Shown: piece by piece, positions 33,845 through 44,384 of the stretch
How positions within the stretch are numbered: position 1 is the first letter of the stretch
Layout: each line of letters begins with the position of its first letter
Origin: Kingdonia uniflora
Lineage: Eukaryota > Streptophyta > Magnoliopsida > Ranunculales > Circaeasteraceae
NCBI GenBank assembly: GCA_014058105.1
Contig: JACGCM010000440.1
Location: forward strand, 186,001-250,000
Direction of reading: 5' to 3'
Length of the DNA: 64,000 bases
The notes under the pieces: generated by a model
Told to the model about the DNA's origin: nothing
Databases searched by the model: none
What the model saw: only the letters and a program-made list of their open reading frames with translations
Translations under genes and position numbers: made by a program

Positions 33845-34414
33845 ATAGACTTGAACAAAGTTAGGTTATGCATGCCTATACCATAGCATCAAAGGAAAAT
33901 AAAAACTACAGTTGTAAGAAAAGATCAAAGTTGAATATAACAGTTAACTAGGATGACAAATGCAGTATAACCATAAAACTTTAATTAAGAAGAGCATGGG
34001 AAATCTAAAAAACATACGCTTAGGAAGAGAAATAGTCTAAAATAAGCACGTAGAATACTAACATGTATTTATATATATGATGATATAAGCAGAAGAGAAC
34101 ACTACCTTCAAGCCGTTCTTTCCAAACACCACTCTTCAATTGTACCTTACGGAGACTAGACCCACCTAGACAACAAAAATTTGGCTTGAAGATCCCTCCA
34201 AAAACATGGGCATATAGAAAAAACATGACAACAGAAAAGTTAAAAGCTTGAGCACAATTATTGTATATCTTGCGTCCTTAACTAAAACCTAAGAATATAA
34301 GATAGCCCATAAGTCAATTTCCAAAAACCAATTAACAAAGCTTATGATGCCCACCCACACTGCTATATAATGTGTATATGCAAGTGAAAGAGAGAAGGAA
34401 GAAGAAAAGGATAC
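33845..34414. other. CACTA interior, possible further TAF15-like exon
   Basis: A minus-strand open frame at 34226-34020 lies just downstream of TAF15-like exon 2 and could hold another captured exon, but I cannot match it to the family. Otherwise non-coding. Confidence 0.35.
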
Positions 34415-34711
34415 CCATGACCAAAGAAAGAAGGGTCTCGAGGTGCAGACTTCTCCGCCATTGCAACATTGATTTTGTAACCTCTCAAATCATGATCTGA
34501 TAAACAGAGGTCTCAGTAAGTATCAATTGATATTTTCATAAAAAAAACTAACACATACTGTTGTAGAACCCTCCAGCAAAATGTGCAGCACTTGGATCTT
34601 CCTACAAGAGAACTGCATCTCCTTTGCATTTCCCACTATCATCAGTGTATATCTTAATACTCCAAGGCCATTGATCCTTGTAACCTCGTTTCTGCCTGAT
34701 TCTTGCAACCT
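34415..34711 (-). pseudogene. Captured TAF15-like (RRM/RanBP2 zinc finger) exons
   Basis: Two minus-strand exons with intact splice sites. Exon a (34711-34559): RIRQKRGYKDQWPWSIKIY, then TDDSGKCKGDAV and EDPSAAHFAGGFYN, ending ACA|GTATGT. Exon b (34496-34415): acceptor CAG|ATCATGAT, completing an Asn codon, then HDLRGYKINVAMAEKSAP, ending at GTATCC. This is the RRM of plant TAF15/FUS-like proteins, where the loop KQKRGYKDQWPW and EDPSAAHSAGGFYNN are characteristic (from memory). TAF15-like proteins bind RNA and associate with TFIID. One stop (TAG, 34604-34602) replaces the expected aromatic residue before EDPSAA. The intron was carried along, so capture was from genomic DNA. Confidence 0.8.
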
Positions 34712-36052
34712 AGACGAGCCAAAACAGTTACACTTACACCTTCTAAAATTTAGCTTACTAATATGATAATTATACAAAGAAAAGCAATAAATAATAAAGA
34801 GAAGACTCACAGTTACACTTACAGTCTTGTTGCATAATTAGGACTATAAAATTGCATTTAAGTTATCCTTACAACAGGGAAGACTCACTATCATCACACA
34901 TGGACCAAAGAGAAGCAATCTAATAACTTGAATATATAGCAAAACACAAGTATTAATGTATTAGGAGACCAGTCCAACACAATAAAGTTCATAACATCAA
35001 AGACCCCTTACAAAAAAGAAGTAATCCAAGCAGATAAAATATACAACTATGACTGATATAAAAAATTCGCTGATCAAACAGAATATAGAGCAAAGCAGGT
35101 AAGCAACCTTATATCAACATGTCAATAAAGCAGAATACTGTGACTAATGAAATAGAAATTAGACAGTTATGGAGGCTACTTGTATCACGAGGAGAGCTAA
35201 TTGTTTAGATGGCTCTAAAACCTATTGGATGAAAAAATAAATGTACTTAATTTTAGACATAGTATGCAGTTGACCAATTACTAGAAATAGGTTTATGTCA
35301 TTTTATTATTTCCATATAATCTTAGACAATGAGTAAGAATAATCAAATCCCAATATCTGAATACTCTTTACAGTACTTGAAAACTAAGTTATCTACACTC
35401 ACCATGTTTCTACAGCACGCAAAGTTCCACTTGAGAAGCTGGAGTACTACATATCTTTCTAGCCTGAATAAAATTCAAACTTCTACAAGGCTTCCTGCCA
35501 TTACATACCATATTAGTGTTTTACTCATACTTCAAAAACAAATAACAGGTAAAGAAAATTTAGCACAATACCTCAAGGAAAAAAGACACCATGAACTGTG
35601 ATATCATAATTTATCTCCTATCCATTATAATATTTGAGATTTGACTTTGTATTTGTTAGGATTGTGACATAAAATAACTAGGAGGCACAATGAATATATG
35701 CAAACAAATTTACTTTAATTACACGATCTACTAATAAATGAAAGCTGGAAGTCCTGAACTAGGACGCAAAAAAACAAAAAAACATGTCAGAGGCTAAATT
35801 AAGAGCTCCCCGTAAAAGATCAACCAACTTTTCTTCAAAGCCGACGATACACCAACAATCAATGATGATCTTTATTTTTTTCTAAGTCAACATCTAAAGT
35901 GAGCACGGACAAAAGTTAATATTAGACTCCGACCTCAATCAATATAAAATCTATTAATCAATATAAAATTCATGAAACTTACTTTTTCTTAGGCAAAAAG
36001 TGTGCACATATATTAAAAATCTACAAATCAAAATAAAATTCATGAAACTTAC
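34712..36052. other. CACTA interior between captured fragments
   Basis: AT-rich. A minus-strand segment near 35465-35405 ends in a plausible donor (CATG|GTGAGTG), so a further captured exon is possible, but I recognise no protein. The open frame at 35329-35601 has no domain. Confidence 0.4.
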
Positions 36053-36331
36053 TTTTTTTGAGATGGTATGAACTTTCTACCAAAAGATCTCGTATCTTCT
36101 CATTATAAACTTCCAACATGCTTACAAACAACTCGTATCTTGGAGTAGTGCTTCGCTCATTTGTCATCCGAAAAACTTGCTCCAAAGTCTTGTAGTTAAC
36201 TCTTCTATTTTCGTGGGTTCCTCGCATTGTAAAGGTCTTTCCCATTCCTGTCTAACCACAAGCAAATATGGAAACATTGAACTAGTCCAAGACTGAAGTA
36301 ACAGCAGGTGAAGCCTTTGCATAAACAGCCT
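36053..36331 (-). pseudogene. Captured kinesin-14 motor exon
   Basis: A 279-nt exon on the minus strand between acceptor ACATGCAG| and donor |GTAAGT. It encodes AVYAKASPAVTSVLD, FNVSIFACG, TGMGKTFTMRGTHENRRVNY, then FRMTNERST and YELFVSMLEVYNEKIRDLL. This is the P-loop and following region of a plant kinesin-14 (minus-end motor). In the family the P-loop is GQTGTGKT. Here the Gln codon is TAG and the second Thr is Met, and the Gly after VLD is also a TAG. The fragment therefore cannot make a motor. Splice sites survive, which shows genomic capture. It lies opposite in strand to the RING-CH copy. Confidence 0.85.
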
Positions 36332-37512
36332 CTGCATGTTTTGAGAGTTCATGCAATAAGAATAGATAGTTTACAAATGGACAAGTAATACAAATGTTAA
36401 GAGAATACACATGGACAAGTAACAACAGGTGAAATCTACAAAATATGTGTGGAGAGTGGGATAATTATATTTCAATACCTTTTGCACATATAGAGAGAAG
36501 AAGCACTCTTAAGCTGTTATAGTTAATAATAGTCTGGAGGAATCTAAATATGAGATTAGCTCTGGATATAACTTGAATTGCACTCTTTACATTCTTATGG
36601 CTGAATTCAACTTAACTGACACCATAAATTCAAACATCAAATCATATAGGCTATTCCAGATTAATAATGAATTAAATACTTGAAAATACTATTCATGATG
36701 GACGAATGCATATAGGGTTGGATTAACAGATTAACATACCTTGAATTTGGAAAGATGAGTGCAAATTCCACAAATCTGTAACAACCTGAAAGAAATATTC
36801 AATGAGGATACCGAATTTAAGATGAATAGAAGATGAACTGATGATAAAAATGAATCACTGATATAGATTGATTTATTCTAATAATATGTATCGCTTGTAG
36901 ATGCTCTTCTAATAATATATACCACTTCTAATAATATGTGTCACAAAGTATATAATCTCAAATGGTTTTTGCACATCTCAAAAGGTGCTTTGGAAGTTCT
37001 TTATGAGCTGATTTGGATATGACCAACTGCCACAAGTTTAGGTCTGAGAAAACTATTCATACGGGTATGAAGGATACATTATTTTATACATTAGAGAAAA
37101 TAATTTGAGTATAATATATATGAATGTAAACAGTGGAAACATACTCACATGTTTGTTGCGTCTATGTTAGCAAAAGAGTAGGCTGCGGCAAGACCTGAAT
37201 ATGAGTAACCTTAACCTATATAACCTCTACCTGAATATGAGCAACAGAATAAAACCAATACAATATCATCCCATGATCCACTCCCATCCCCACAATACAG
37301 GACAAGCAGATATCGAAACCACTATCAAAATGAAGAATCAGATCAACACATATTATTGCATTGCCCCTCTTTGGTAATGTGCAACTGATGTTTTTTGTAT
37401 TCTGCCTATTTCTATAACATATTCATGGGGAACTATACTTGAAAGAAGCAAGGCATCTTTTAGATATGTTAATGATCTCTGGATCACCATAGTATTTTCT
37501 ATATGCAACAAC
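36332..37512. other. CACTA interior, possible extra exons on the minus strand
   Basis: A short minus-strand segment near 37190-37149, bounded by ATTCAG| and |GTGAGT, encodes about 15 residues (LAAAYSFANIDATNM). Another acidic segment lies at 37583-37353. Both look exon-like but I cannot name the gene. The rest is AT-rich non-coding. Confidence 0.4.
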
Positions 37513-37659
37513 TTGGCGAAACGACCACTGTCTGTCTTCTTCCTCTTCAACACCAACATCAATAACAACACTCTCAGATTCATTCATGACTTCTTCTTCT
37601 CTATCACTATTTGCTCATCTTCATCGTCTCTTCAGAAGATCTCTCTCAAGGTAAAAGCA

Positions 37660-38943
37660 ATGCAAGCTCTCGAAGAACCAGTCTCTAATGGCGCCCCTCA
37701 GGAAGAGACTGGTCACCATGTCATGGAGCCCATAAATGAAGAAACTACTACTTCAAGACCAACTGGAAGAAGTGTTGACCTCTCACTACAAATACCTCCA
37801 AGACCAGTAGGTTTTGGTTGTAACCGCAGTGGAGCAGTCATACTGCAATTTTAAGGTTCTTTAAAAAGTATTTCAACTCCCAAGAGCTTATTGCAGAACC
37901 TAAGCTTCAAGAAAAAGGTGCCTGTACTCGACGGTGAGGGAAGCTCCCTCCTAAATACAGATCTGAAGTCGGTTCCAGACAGTCCTGTTTTAACCAATTT
38001 CATTTCGGGCCTCTCGTGGAAACGGTGTGTTTCTCTTCCTGTCACACCAGCGCCAAACTTGTCCCCTTCAGTTTTCACGCCTTCTACAGAAAGGATATGT
38101 GGTCAAGAGCAAACTTCACATAGAACGGTCGTCCCTTCTAAGGTTTCAAGGTCCTTGTCTGTACCAATGCAAAATGTTGTTATTGTGAGATCTGCTTCCT
38201 TTGCCTCCCATAAGGAGCCCGTGCAAACCGAACTTCTTGATGATCAAATAAATCCATCTCGGGTAGAACATGACGATGAAGAGATTCCAGAAGAGGAAGC
38301 AGTTTGCAGAATCTGTTTAGTAGCCTTGGGTGAAGGAGGAACTACACTCAAGATGGAATGTAGCTGCAAGAGCGACCTCAGGCTCACACATGAAGAATGT
38401 GCAGTGAAGTGGCTTAGCATCAAAGGAAACAAGAATTGGGATTTCTGTGGGAAAGAGGTTCTTAATTTGCCAGTTATCGTATTGCGGATACAGAATTCTG
38501 ATCAAAGGATTTACAGCCAGGAGCAATATAGACAGACCTCGAATTCACAATCAATGAGTGCCTGGCATGACTTGGTGGTGCTGGTATTGATTAGCTCAAT
38601 TAGTTATTTTTTCATCCTCGAGCAATTACTGATTCATGACATGAAATCTGAAGCAAGTGTGATTGCCGCACCATTTTCTTTCACACTGGGTCTTGTAGGA
38701 TCAGTCTTTGTAGTCGTTTTAGCAATGAAGGAGTATGTATGGACATATGCTGCTTTCGAGTTTGCTCTTGTGGCCATGATTCTGCACCTACTCTATTCTG
38801 CTTTTCACTTCAATGCGGTTTATGCAATCCTACTTGCGACAATTACGGGATTTGCTATTGCAATGGGAATCAACTCATTTTATGCTTATACCTTTCAACG
38901 TGCTAGGTTTAGGGAGACGGAGATCAACTCTAATCAAGTTTGA
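37660..38943 (+). pseudogene. Captured RING-CH (MARCH-like) membrane ubiquitin ligase
   Basis: From ATG 37660 to the stop at 38941-38943 one frame of 428 codons runs through, broken by one TAA (37852-37854). Order: acidic start; VDLSLQIPPRPVGFG; a Ser/Pro-rich stretch with NLSFKKK, SLPVTPAPNLSPS and VSRSLSVP; EEIPEEEAVCRICL opening the RING-CH domain; then about four hydrophobic helices and a short tail. RING-CH is C-x2-C...C-x-C-x7-H-x2-C...C-x2-C. CRIC, CSC and HEEC are present, but the seventh metal ligand is Trp (TGG, 38437-38439; NWDFC where NCDVC is expected). Such proteins recruit E2 enzymes at membranes. No intron is visible, unlike the other two captures. It is almost full length, but non-functional as read. 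Confidence 0.85.
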
Positions 38944-40480
38944 TGATAAGAGAAGATTGAATGTGTTTTGTATTGGTTACGTACAGATCAGATTATATAT
39001 ATACTAGCAAGATAATTACAAAAAATATATATATATGCAACAACTTGTGGAAATCAAGAAATAAATAGAGATATGAAGAAACAAAGACATTAACACAGTT
39101 CATAAAACACTGCATACTTCAAGACATTGCAGACACAGCCACACAATCCACAAACAGCATTTTGCACAACACCATGGAAGATTTAAAGGTTATATAAAGG
39201 CTCTAAATGCGGGATGCAAATACAGAGAAGCACCATCCATTAAAAGTTGCAGATGGGAACTCCTAATGGAAGGTGAAACCAAACTATGTTATGATGAAGC
39301 AGCCCTAGGAAATCCAGGTCAGGCAGGAAATAGAATACTATTCAGAGATTTGAAGGTAATGTAAGAGGCACATTCAGCAAGTCTGTTGGCACAGCAGCAA
39401 ATTACATAGCTTAGATACAGGGAATCATACAAGGAGTAAAAAAAGCTTTTCAAAAAAACTGGAGAAGATTATGGATAGTTTCATATTCAAAGCCAGTCAT
39501 CCAAGCCTTCAACACCAAAAGGATACCATGGAAATTTAGAACAAAATTGAGCATGTTAAAGCATTCTAACTCTGTGGCTGATGGAATTACTATTACCTCC
39601 CATGTGTCTCTCATTTAACTAGGCATATGCTAATTTTCCCCCTCAGGTTATAAAGAAGCTCATACATTATAAATTATGAATAAATCACAAAACCATAATA
39701 AATTTATCATCAAATACATTGGGTCTGCAACAGATATATAGTAGGACTTTCATAGTATTAAGAACCAATCATCTCAATTCTACAATGGTCTGCAATGGAG
39801 AGAAGGAATCGACACTTAAACCCAATTGTGTAGTAGAGGAGGAAACCTAACCCCCACCCCACCCAATCTCTGCCACAATAATGAGAGAGAGAGAGAGATG
39901 TGTGCATGTGAATCACCAAGAGAAAGAAATTGGTGAAGGAGAACTCGAACTAACTGATTGGAATCGGTAACTCTGAAATTAACAACCTATAAAATAACCA
40001 AATCATAAATACTCTAATCATACACACCAGTTTCTAAATACCCAAATTAATTGGAAACAAACAATAACCAAATCATAAATACCTCGATTTCAAAGTTTCA
40101 ATTCCGATATGCAATGTCCTGGTGTCAAAAGAGTTGGTGGTTCTTCAATTACCCAATAAAATAAATTTAGAGAACTCAGATTCAGAGAAGGAGAACTCAG
40201 AATTGGCGAAGAAAACTCAGAGCGCTACCTAGGTCGAGTGAATTGAATCGGTGAAGGGGTGAAGTTTTGTTTTAGAAATCAATTCTAGAATCTAGAGCAA
40301 GATAGATCAAACATTACTTTATTTTGATTGGGGATGGAGCGAATGAGACAGAACTGAGTCTTGAATCGATAAAGAGAATTGGTGAAAGTGAGATCGGTGA
40401 AAGAGGTGAACAAAGTTTTGAGAGCAGAGTGTGGAGAGTATAAAGGGATTTCTCTCTTTTGAACATAGCAGGACCGCGAG
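38944..40480. other. CACTA interior, right part
   Basis: Mostly non-coding. A GAGAGAGAGAGAGA microsatellite lies at about 39886. A duplicated AACCAAATCATAAATAC block lies at about 39996 and 40065. No gene recognised. Confidence 0.45.
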
Positions 40481-40698
40481 AGGCGAAATAATTCACACCT
40501 TTTTTGCCACAGTTTTTATTTCTTTCCCCGCGGTTTTGCCGTAGCACTACTTTTATAATCAGTTTATTTTTGCAAGCTAACCTTTTGGCCACTGTTTTAC
40601 TCAAATAGCCACGGAATTATTTGTGGTAGTTTGTCACCGAGATAACAGTGGCAAAAACTAAAAGTCTTCCGTAGCTTATGCCCTATTTTCTTGTAGTG
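40481..40698. repeat. CACTA right subterminal and terminal repeats
   Basis: Holds inverted, diverged copies of the GTGGCAAAA unit seen at the left end (TTTTTGCCACAG, TTTTTGCAAG, TGGCCACTG, TAGCCACGG, CAGTGGCAAAAAC) and ends TTCTTGTAGTG at 40698. Confidence 0.8.
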
Positions 40699-41348
40699 AC
40701 AGGTGGAGAGGAAAGAGTCGTTGTTGAATAAAGTCACTCTAGAGGAGACTGAGCTCGAGGCTGTATTAGAAGATTTTGGTATCAGCATGAAGAAACGTGT
40801 TAACAGCCGGGTTGAAAAGGTTTTAAAATCCCAATCGACAAGGCTAATGACGAGTGCTGATAGCAGCAAAAAGAAGGGAACTGATAGGGAAAGGCAAGCG
40901 AGCTTGCCGAAGACCTCTGGAATGGACAAGGGATTACCCGAGTCATTTACGTCGAACAAGTTAGCTCGAACGTTCCCCAAAAGGCAATAGCTGAAGCGTC
41001 CTACGGCTGCTGGGGCTTCGGGAAGTAGTGTTACCGCTGAGAAGGCGAAGAAGAGAAGGATTGATTCTTTTGAAGTTTTTGGCAGGAAGGTCGTTGAGGA
41101 TCAACCTGATACAGAGGATGGCTGGATAGAGGTGGAAGAGAAGGCCAGGTTGCAGCTCTTCGTGGGGAGGAGGAGTTGAGCAAAATGGTAGGCTCGTGTG
41201 CTCGATTATGTATTTGTGATAGAGTTTGTATTATGATAAAGTCTATTTATTATTTTGCAGGCTGCTCGATTGATGAAGGGAATCTGCGTGGGGGTTGAGG
41301 AGGAGAGAGCCAGGCTGAAGAGGGAGAATGTTGAGCTCGAAAGGAATG
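40699..41348 (+). pseudogene. Gypsy-1 antisense ORF, after the CACTA
   Basis: Coding resumes right after the ACA duplication: ESLLNKVTLEETELEAVLED, a basic/Ser-rich segment, KKRRIDSFEVFGRKV with acidic residues after it, then (41262-41340) AARLMKGICVGVEEERARLKR, the beginning of a long coiled coil. A stop at 40988 and one at 41178 interrupt it, the second possibly at an intron (GCAG before GCTGCTCG). The solo LTR at 41349 cuts the heptad region. Confidence 0.55.
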
Positions 41349-41961
41349 TGTAATAGCCTATTTTCGTAGAGACTGAAAATAGTACTTTACACCATAAAAT
41401 TTTGAATGATATGAGAGTGAAAGTAATAGCAAGCACAAACATTTAGCGTAGAAAACCCTTGAATGGGTAAAAAAACCACGACCTCTCCTGAGGATTTGAG
41501 AAAGAATTGTTTATAGATTGCTAACTATTACATGAGAGAGAGATATTAGAAAGGGTCTCTCATAAGCTATGTCCCGAAGTTGTGTCAGTGAAGCTCCCTC
41601 CCTAAAATTGTAGCTCTTTATGGCTATTTATAGATCTTATAATATGACCGTTATTTGTTTTAATGAGGGACGTTACAATATCAAGTTTTGAAGAGTCTTT
41701 ATAATGGTCGAGTAACGGCTTGAGTAACTCTTATTCCTTGTAACTGCTCCATAATGTGTCATAAATGCGCCACGTGTACCTTGACGAGGTCGAGTAAATG
41801 TGTGATGGTCGTATACTGAGGCCTGAGCTTAAGATTTGGCACTGGCCCTTACATCCAATCGAGTTGTAGCAGTTCGAAGTTACTGTTGGTATTCGAAGTA
41901 CTGTAATTGTCTAAGTTCAAAGTTACTGTAGCAGATCGAGTATTGGAAATAAGTCACCACA
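41349..41961 (-). mobile_element. Solo LTR, gypsy-1-related family, TSD GAATG
   Basis: Begins TGTAATAGCC and ends GTCACCACA on the + strand, with a perfect GAATG duplication (41344-41348, 41962-41966). It shares AAAAACCACGACC, the TGTAATxxCCTA start and the general layout with the gypsy-1 LTRs but is clearly diverged, so it is a sister family. Removing it joins the coiled-coil frame across the site (...ENVELERNV | ARLKNDLSKEG...). Confidence 0.85.
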
Positions 41962-42310
41962 GAATGTAGCTCGGCTGAAAAATGATCTAAGCAAGGAGGG
42001 GAAACGGCTGGAGGCGCTGAAGGCTTCCCAAGTTGCTGAGGTTAACAAGCTGTAATCGGAGGCGAGATTGGATCTAGAGGAGGTGGAGGCTGAGCGTGAC
42101 AGACTTGGGCGCCACCTTATGTCCAAAGGATACTCAGAAGAGGAGGTGGATGCCATTAGGGCTGACACCTATGTGGAGGAAGAGGATGAAGATGATGTCG
42201 TTGGGGTGGTTAATGGGCTGGATGGTGTGCCTCCTCAGACGGTGAGGAATAACGAATGGGATGATAACGAGCACCCGGATACTGAGATTGAGAAGGTAGG
42301 ATAGTATGAT
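41962..42310 (+). pseudogene. Gypsy-1 antisense ORF, coiled coil and acidic segment
   Basis: ARLKNDLSKEGKRLEALKAS continues the coiled coil. A TAA in NKL*SEARLDL (about 42051) is followed by LGRHLMSKGYSEEEVDAIRA and an acidic stretch EEEDEDDVVG, ending NNEWDDNEHPDTEIEKVG at 42303. Frame 42068-42304 is open. Confidence 0.6.
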
Positions 42311-42883
42311 TGTACTGTGATTGTATGAATATGCGGGATGTTGTAAATTGGTTTGACATATTTTGGATAGAATTTTGTAGGCTAAGTTTTTTTTTCTTTT
42401 ATAAACCTTGTTGTAGGAACCTAAGGACGTACGCCTCAGAATAAAAGATTTAAAGGTTGAGCTTACCAAGGAGAGAGAGACTTCAGCATCTCTATTGTCT
42501 TCGTAAGTGGAGCTGCAGGTTAGAATAGAGCAAGAAATTTTAATTTGTATACTACATTAGTATAGAGCTAAAATCAATGAATAGAATGTAGAGACAAATC
42601 AACAACTCGTTACCGATTTAGGGGTAAACGGCATTGGAATGGTGTTAGACATAAAAGAATTTAGATTTTTGGCATACTCAAGTATAGAGAACGCGTACCT
42701 TTAGACCTGCGAATATATGTTATGGAGCATCCACCCATGATTATACTTCGACCTTAAGTTCAGAAGTAGTTGTACACAGTGAATGTTAAAAAAAAATAGA
42801 TATCTTGTCAGACATGAGGAATGTAGTGTTGGATATTCAAAATCAAACTGATATAATATATATGTAATGTACAGGTCGAATTA
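42311..42883. other. Gypsy-1 antisense ORF, intron-like spacer
   Basis: AT-rich, with a short coding block at about 42415-42510 (LRIKDLKVELTKERETSAS-like) between intron-like stretches. Bounded by GTAGG- and TACAG-type sequences. Confidence 0.45.
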
Positions 42884-43590
42884 GAGTCAGTTCACCTTCG
42901 TGAAGATGAAGCTCTCCAATTTAACCAAGAATTTGTAAAAGAGTTTGATAGGATGAAAGAGGCGAATGAAGATCGAGAAGATCAACAGGTGAAGGTACAT
43001 ATAAAACTCGTTGAGGCAATACAAACAGTTGTCGACCTATCTCGGAAGATCGATGAAAAGGATGTCAAAATAGAGAAAGGACGAGAAGTAATCGAGAAAT
43101 TAAAAGAACGTGCAGCGAAACTCAAAAACCAGAATGATGCATTGTTGGCAAAGAGCAAGGAGACAGACATGGCCCGTTACCGCATACAGGCTTTAGAAAG
43201 ATTAGAGGATGATCTGAATCGATTGGTGGCTGGTTTGAGAAGGGACCTAGACAGGAAAACACATGACCAGGAGCAAATTCAATATGATTTGGCAAATAGT
43301 AAGAGTGAGCTGGGGCGATTTAAGAAGAAATTAGTCGATGAAGATAACGACATAAAGAGAGTTCGAGACGATCTAACTACGTCTGAATTGGCAGCTGAGC
43401 AAATGACTAAAGTTTTTTTGCGAAGAATATGGAATTGCGGTCAGTTCAGCGGAGATGCAATGAGTTGAATGAAAGGGTGGCACACCTGAAGGCCGAATTG
43501 GGTCAGGTCAACTTGCGTATCAGGAATACTGAGGATGGGGAGCGCTCGAAGGGGAAGAAAAATGAGGATATAAACTCTTTTGTTTAAGGC
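42884..43590 (+). pseudogene. Gypsy-1 antisense ORF, coiled-coil segment
   Basis: After an acceptor-like TACAG at about 42872 the frame encodes a long heptad-repeat protein: ESVHLREDEALQF-like, then MKEANEDREDQQVKVHIKLV, VVDLSRKIDEKDVKIEKGRE, IQALERLEDDLNRLVAGLRR and KSELGRFKKKLVDEDND. One frame change at about 43420 leads into MELRSVQRRCNELNERVAHL. No enzyme motif. It is likely a structural or regulatory protein if made; function unknown. Confidence 0.6.
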
Positions 43591-44270
43591 GATGTTGTTA
43601 GTTTATCAGTTCAAAAAAGTGGCTTGGAGGGGGATGTCGTTCGGCTTCAAGGGAATGTGCGCAGAAGGGTAGAGCAATTATGGGTGTGTGAAGGTAAACT
43701 GGACGTTGCTCTCACCAGGGAAAGAGAGTTAGAGAGTGTTATCAGTTCGAAGGAGATCGTGATAAGGGACAAAGAGGAATTGTTAAAGAAAGTTCCCAAT
43801 GTGAACGAACCGAAGAAGCAGATCGAGACACTTCGTGCTCAAGTTGTTGAATTAGAGGTGATTAATCAAGCTGAGTCAGTAAAAGCTGATAAAAAATCTG
43901 CAGATAACATAACCTTTACAGATTGGGTAGACATAGAACTGGAGAGTCATAAAGTTAAGTACAAAAGGTTAGAAGATCGCCTTCAGAGGGTGAGGACATC
44001 TTGGTCTCACTCAGTTGTAACTCAAGCCTTGCATTCAGACTTGTTGAGATTTGTGATTGCCTATTTCGTAGAAGAGGTTAAAAGAATTGAGTTAGAGAGA
44101 GATACCTTGTTTGAATGTATGTCAGGAAGGAGATGTATCTGCAGGGTTGACATAGATTGAGGAGATTGCACTAGCTCTATGGGAACAGATCTGAGCTCTC
44201 GAACTACTGAATTGATAGATGAGGGCATGACTGTTGTCATTGCTTAAGCTCAAGAATTTATGGCTAGTCG
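43591..44270 (+). pseudogene. Gypsy-1 antisense ORF, C-terminal segment
   Basis: A 178-codon open frame (43624-44160) encodes GLEGDVVRLQGNVRRRVEQL, RERELESVISSKEIVIRDKE, VELEVINQAESVKADKKSAD and a closing VKRIELERDTLFECMSG-RRCICRVD block. After one TGA the same frame continues GDCTSSMGTDLSSRTTELID and ends near IPITKK. This C-terminal layout recurs in long uncharacterised coiled-coil ORFs of plant repeats (from memory). It ends about 100 bp before the 161-bp tandem array. Confidence 0.6.
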
Positions 44271-44384
44271 ATCTCCTGCTATGGGGGTAAGCGAAGCTGA
44301 CATCCCCATAACAAAAAAAATACCCTTGTAGTGGTTGTATATAAACCTGAAAAAGAAATAATATTTGTTATAGACATGTTGAGA

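Larger units (their letters stand above)
32877..40698. mobile_element. CACTA transposon with captured host gene fragments
   Basis: Ends are CACTACAAGAATAAAGG (left) and CACTACAAGAAAATAGGG (right, minus strand), flanked by a 3-bp duplication ACA (32874-32876, 40699-40701), as required for CACTA. Subterminal arrays of a GTGGCAAAAAC(C/A)TA-type unit lie inside both ends. Length is 7,822 bp. I find no TNPA/TNP2 transposase. The interior holds spliced or partial copies of three unrelated host genes: TAF15-like (34415-34711, minus), kinesin-14 (36053-36331, minus) and RING-CH (37660-38943, plus). This makes it a gene-capturing non-autonomous element. It sits inside the antisense ORF of gypsy-1. Confidence 0.9.

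Noticed and set aside
34020..34226. Third TAF15-like exon
   Set aside because: Position fits, but the translation does not show the Gly-rich or RanBP2 zinc-finger residues expected.
37660..38943. Functional RING-CH host gene
   Set aside because: It lies inside a TSD-bounded CACTA, has an in-frame stop and lacks a zinc ligand.
40703..44270. Independent host gene for a coiled-coil protein
   Set aside because: The frames lie wholly between gypsy-1 LTRs, are antisense to pol, and are broken; they are better explained as part of the retrotransposon family.
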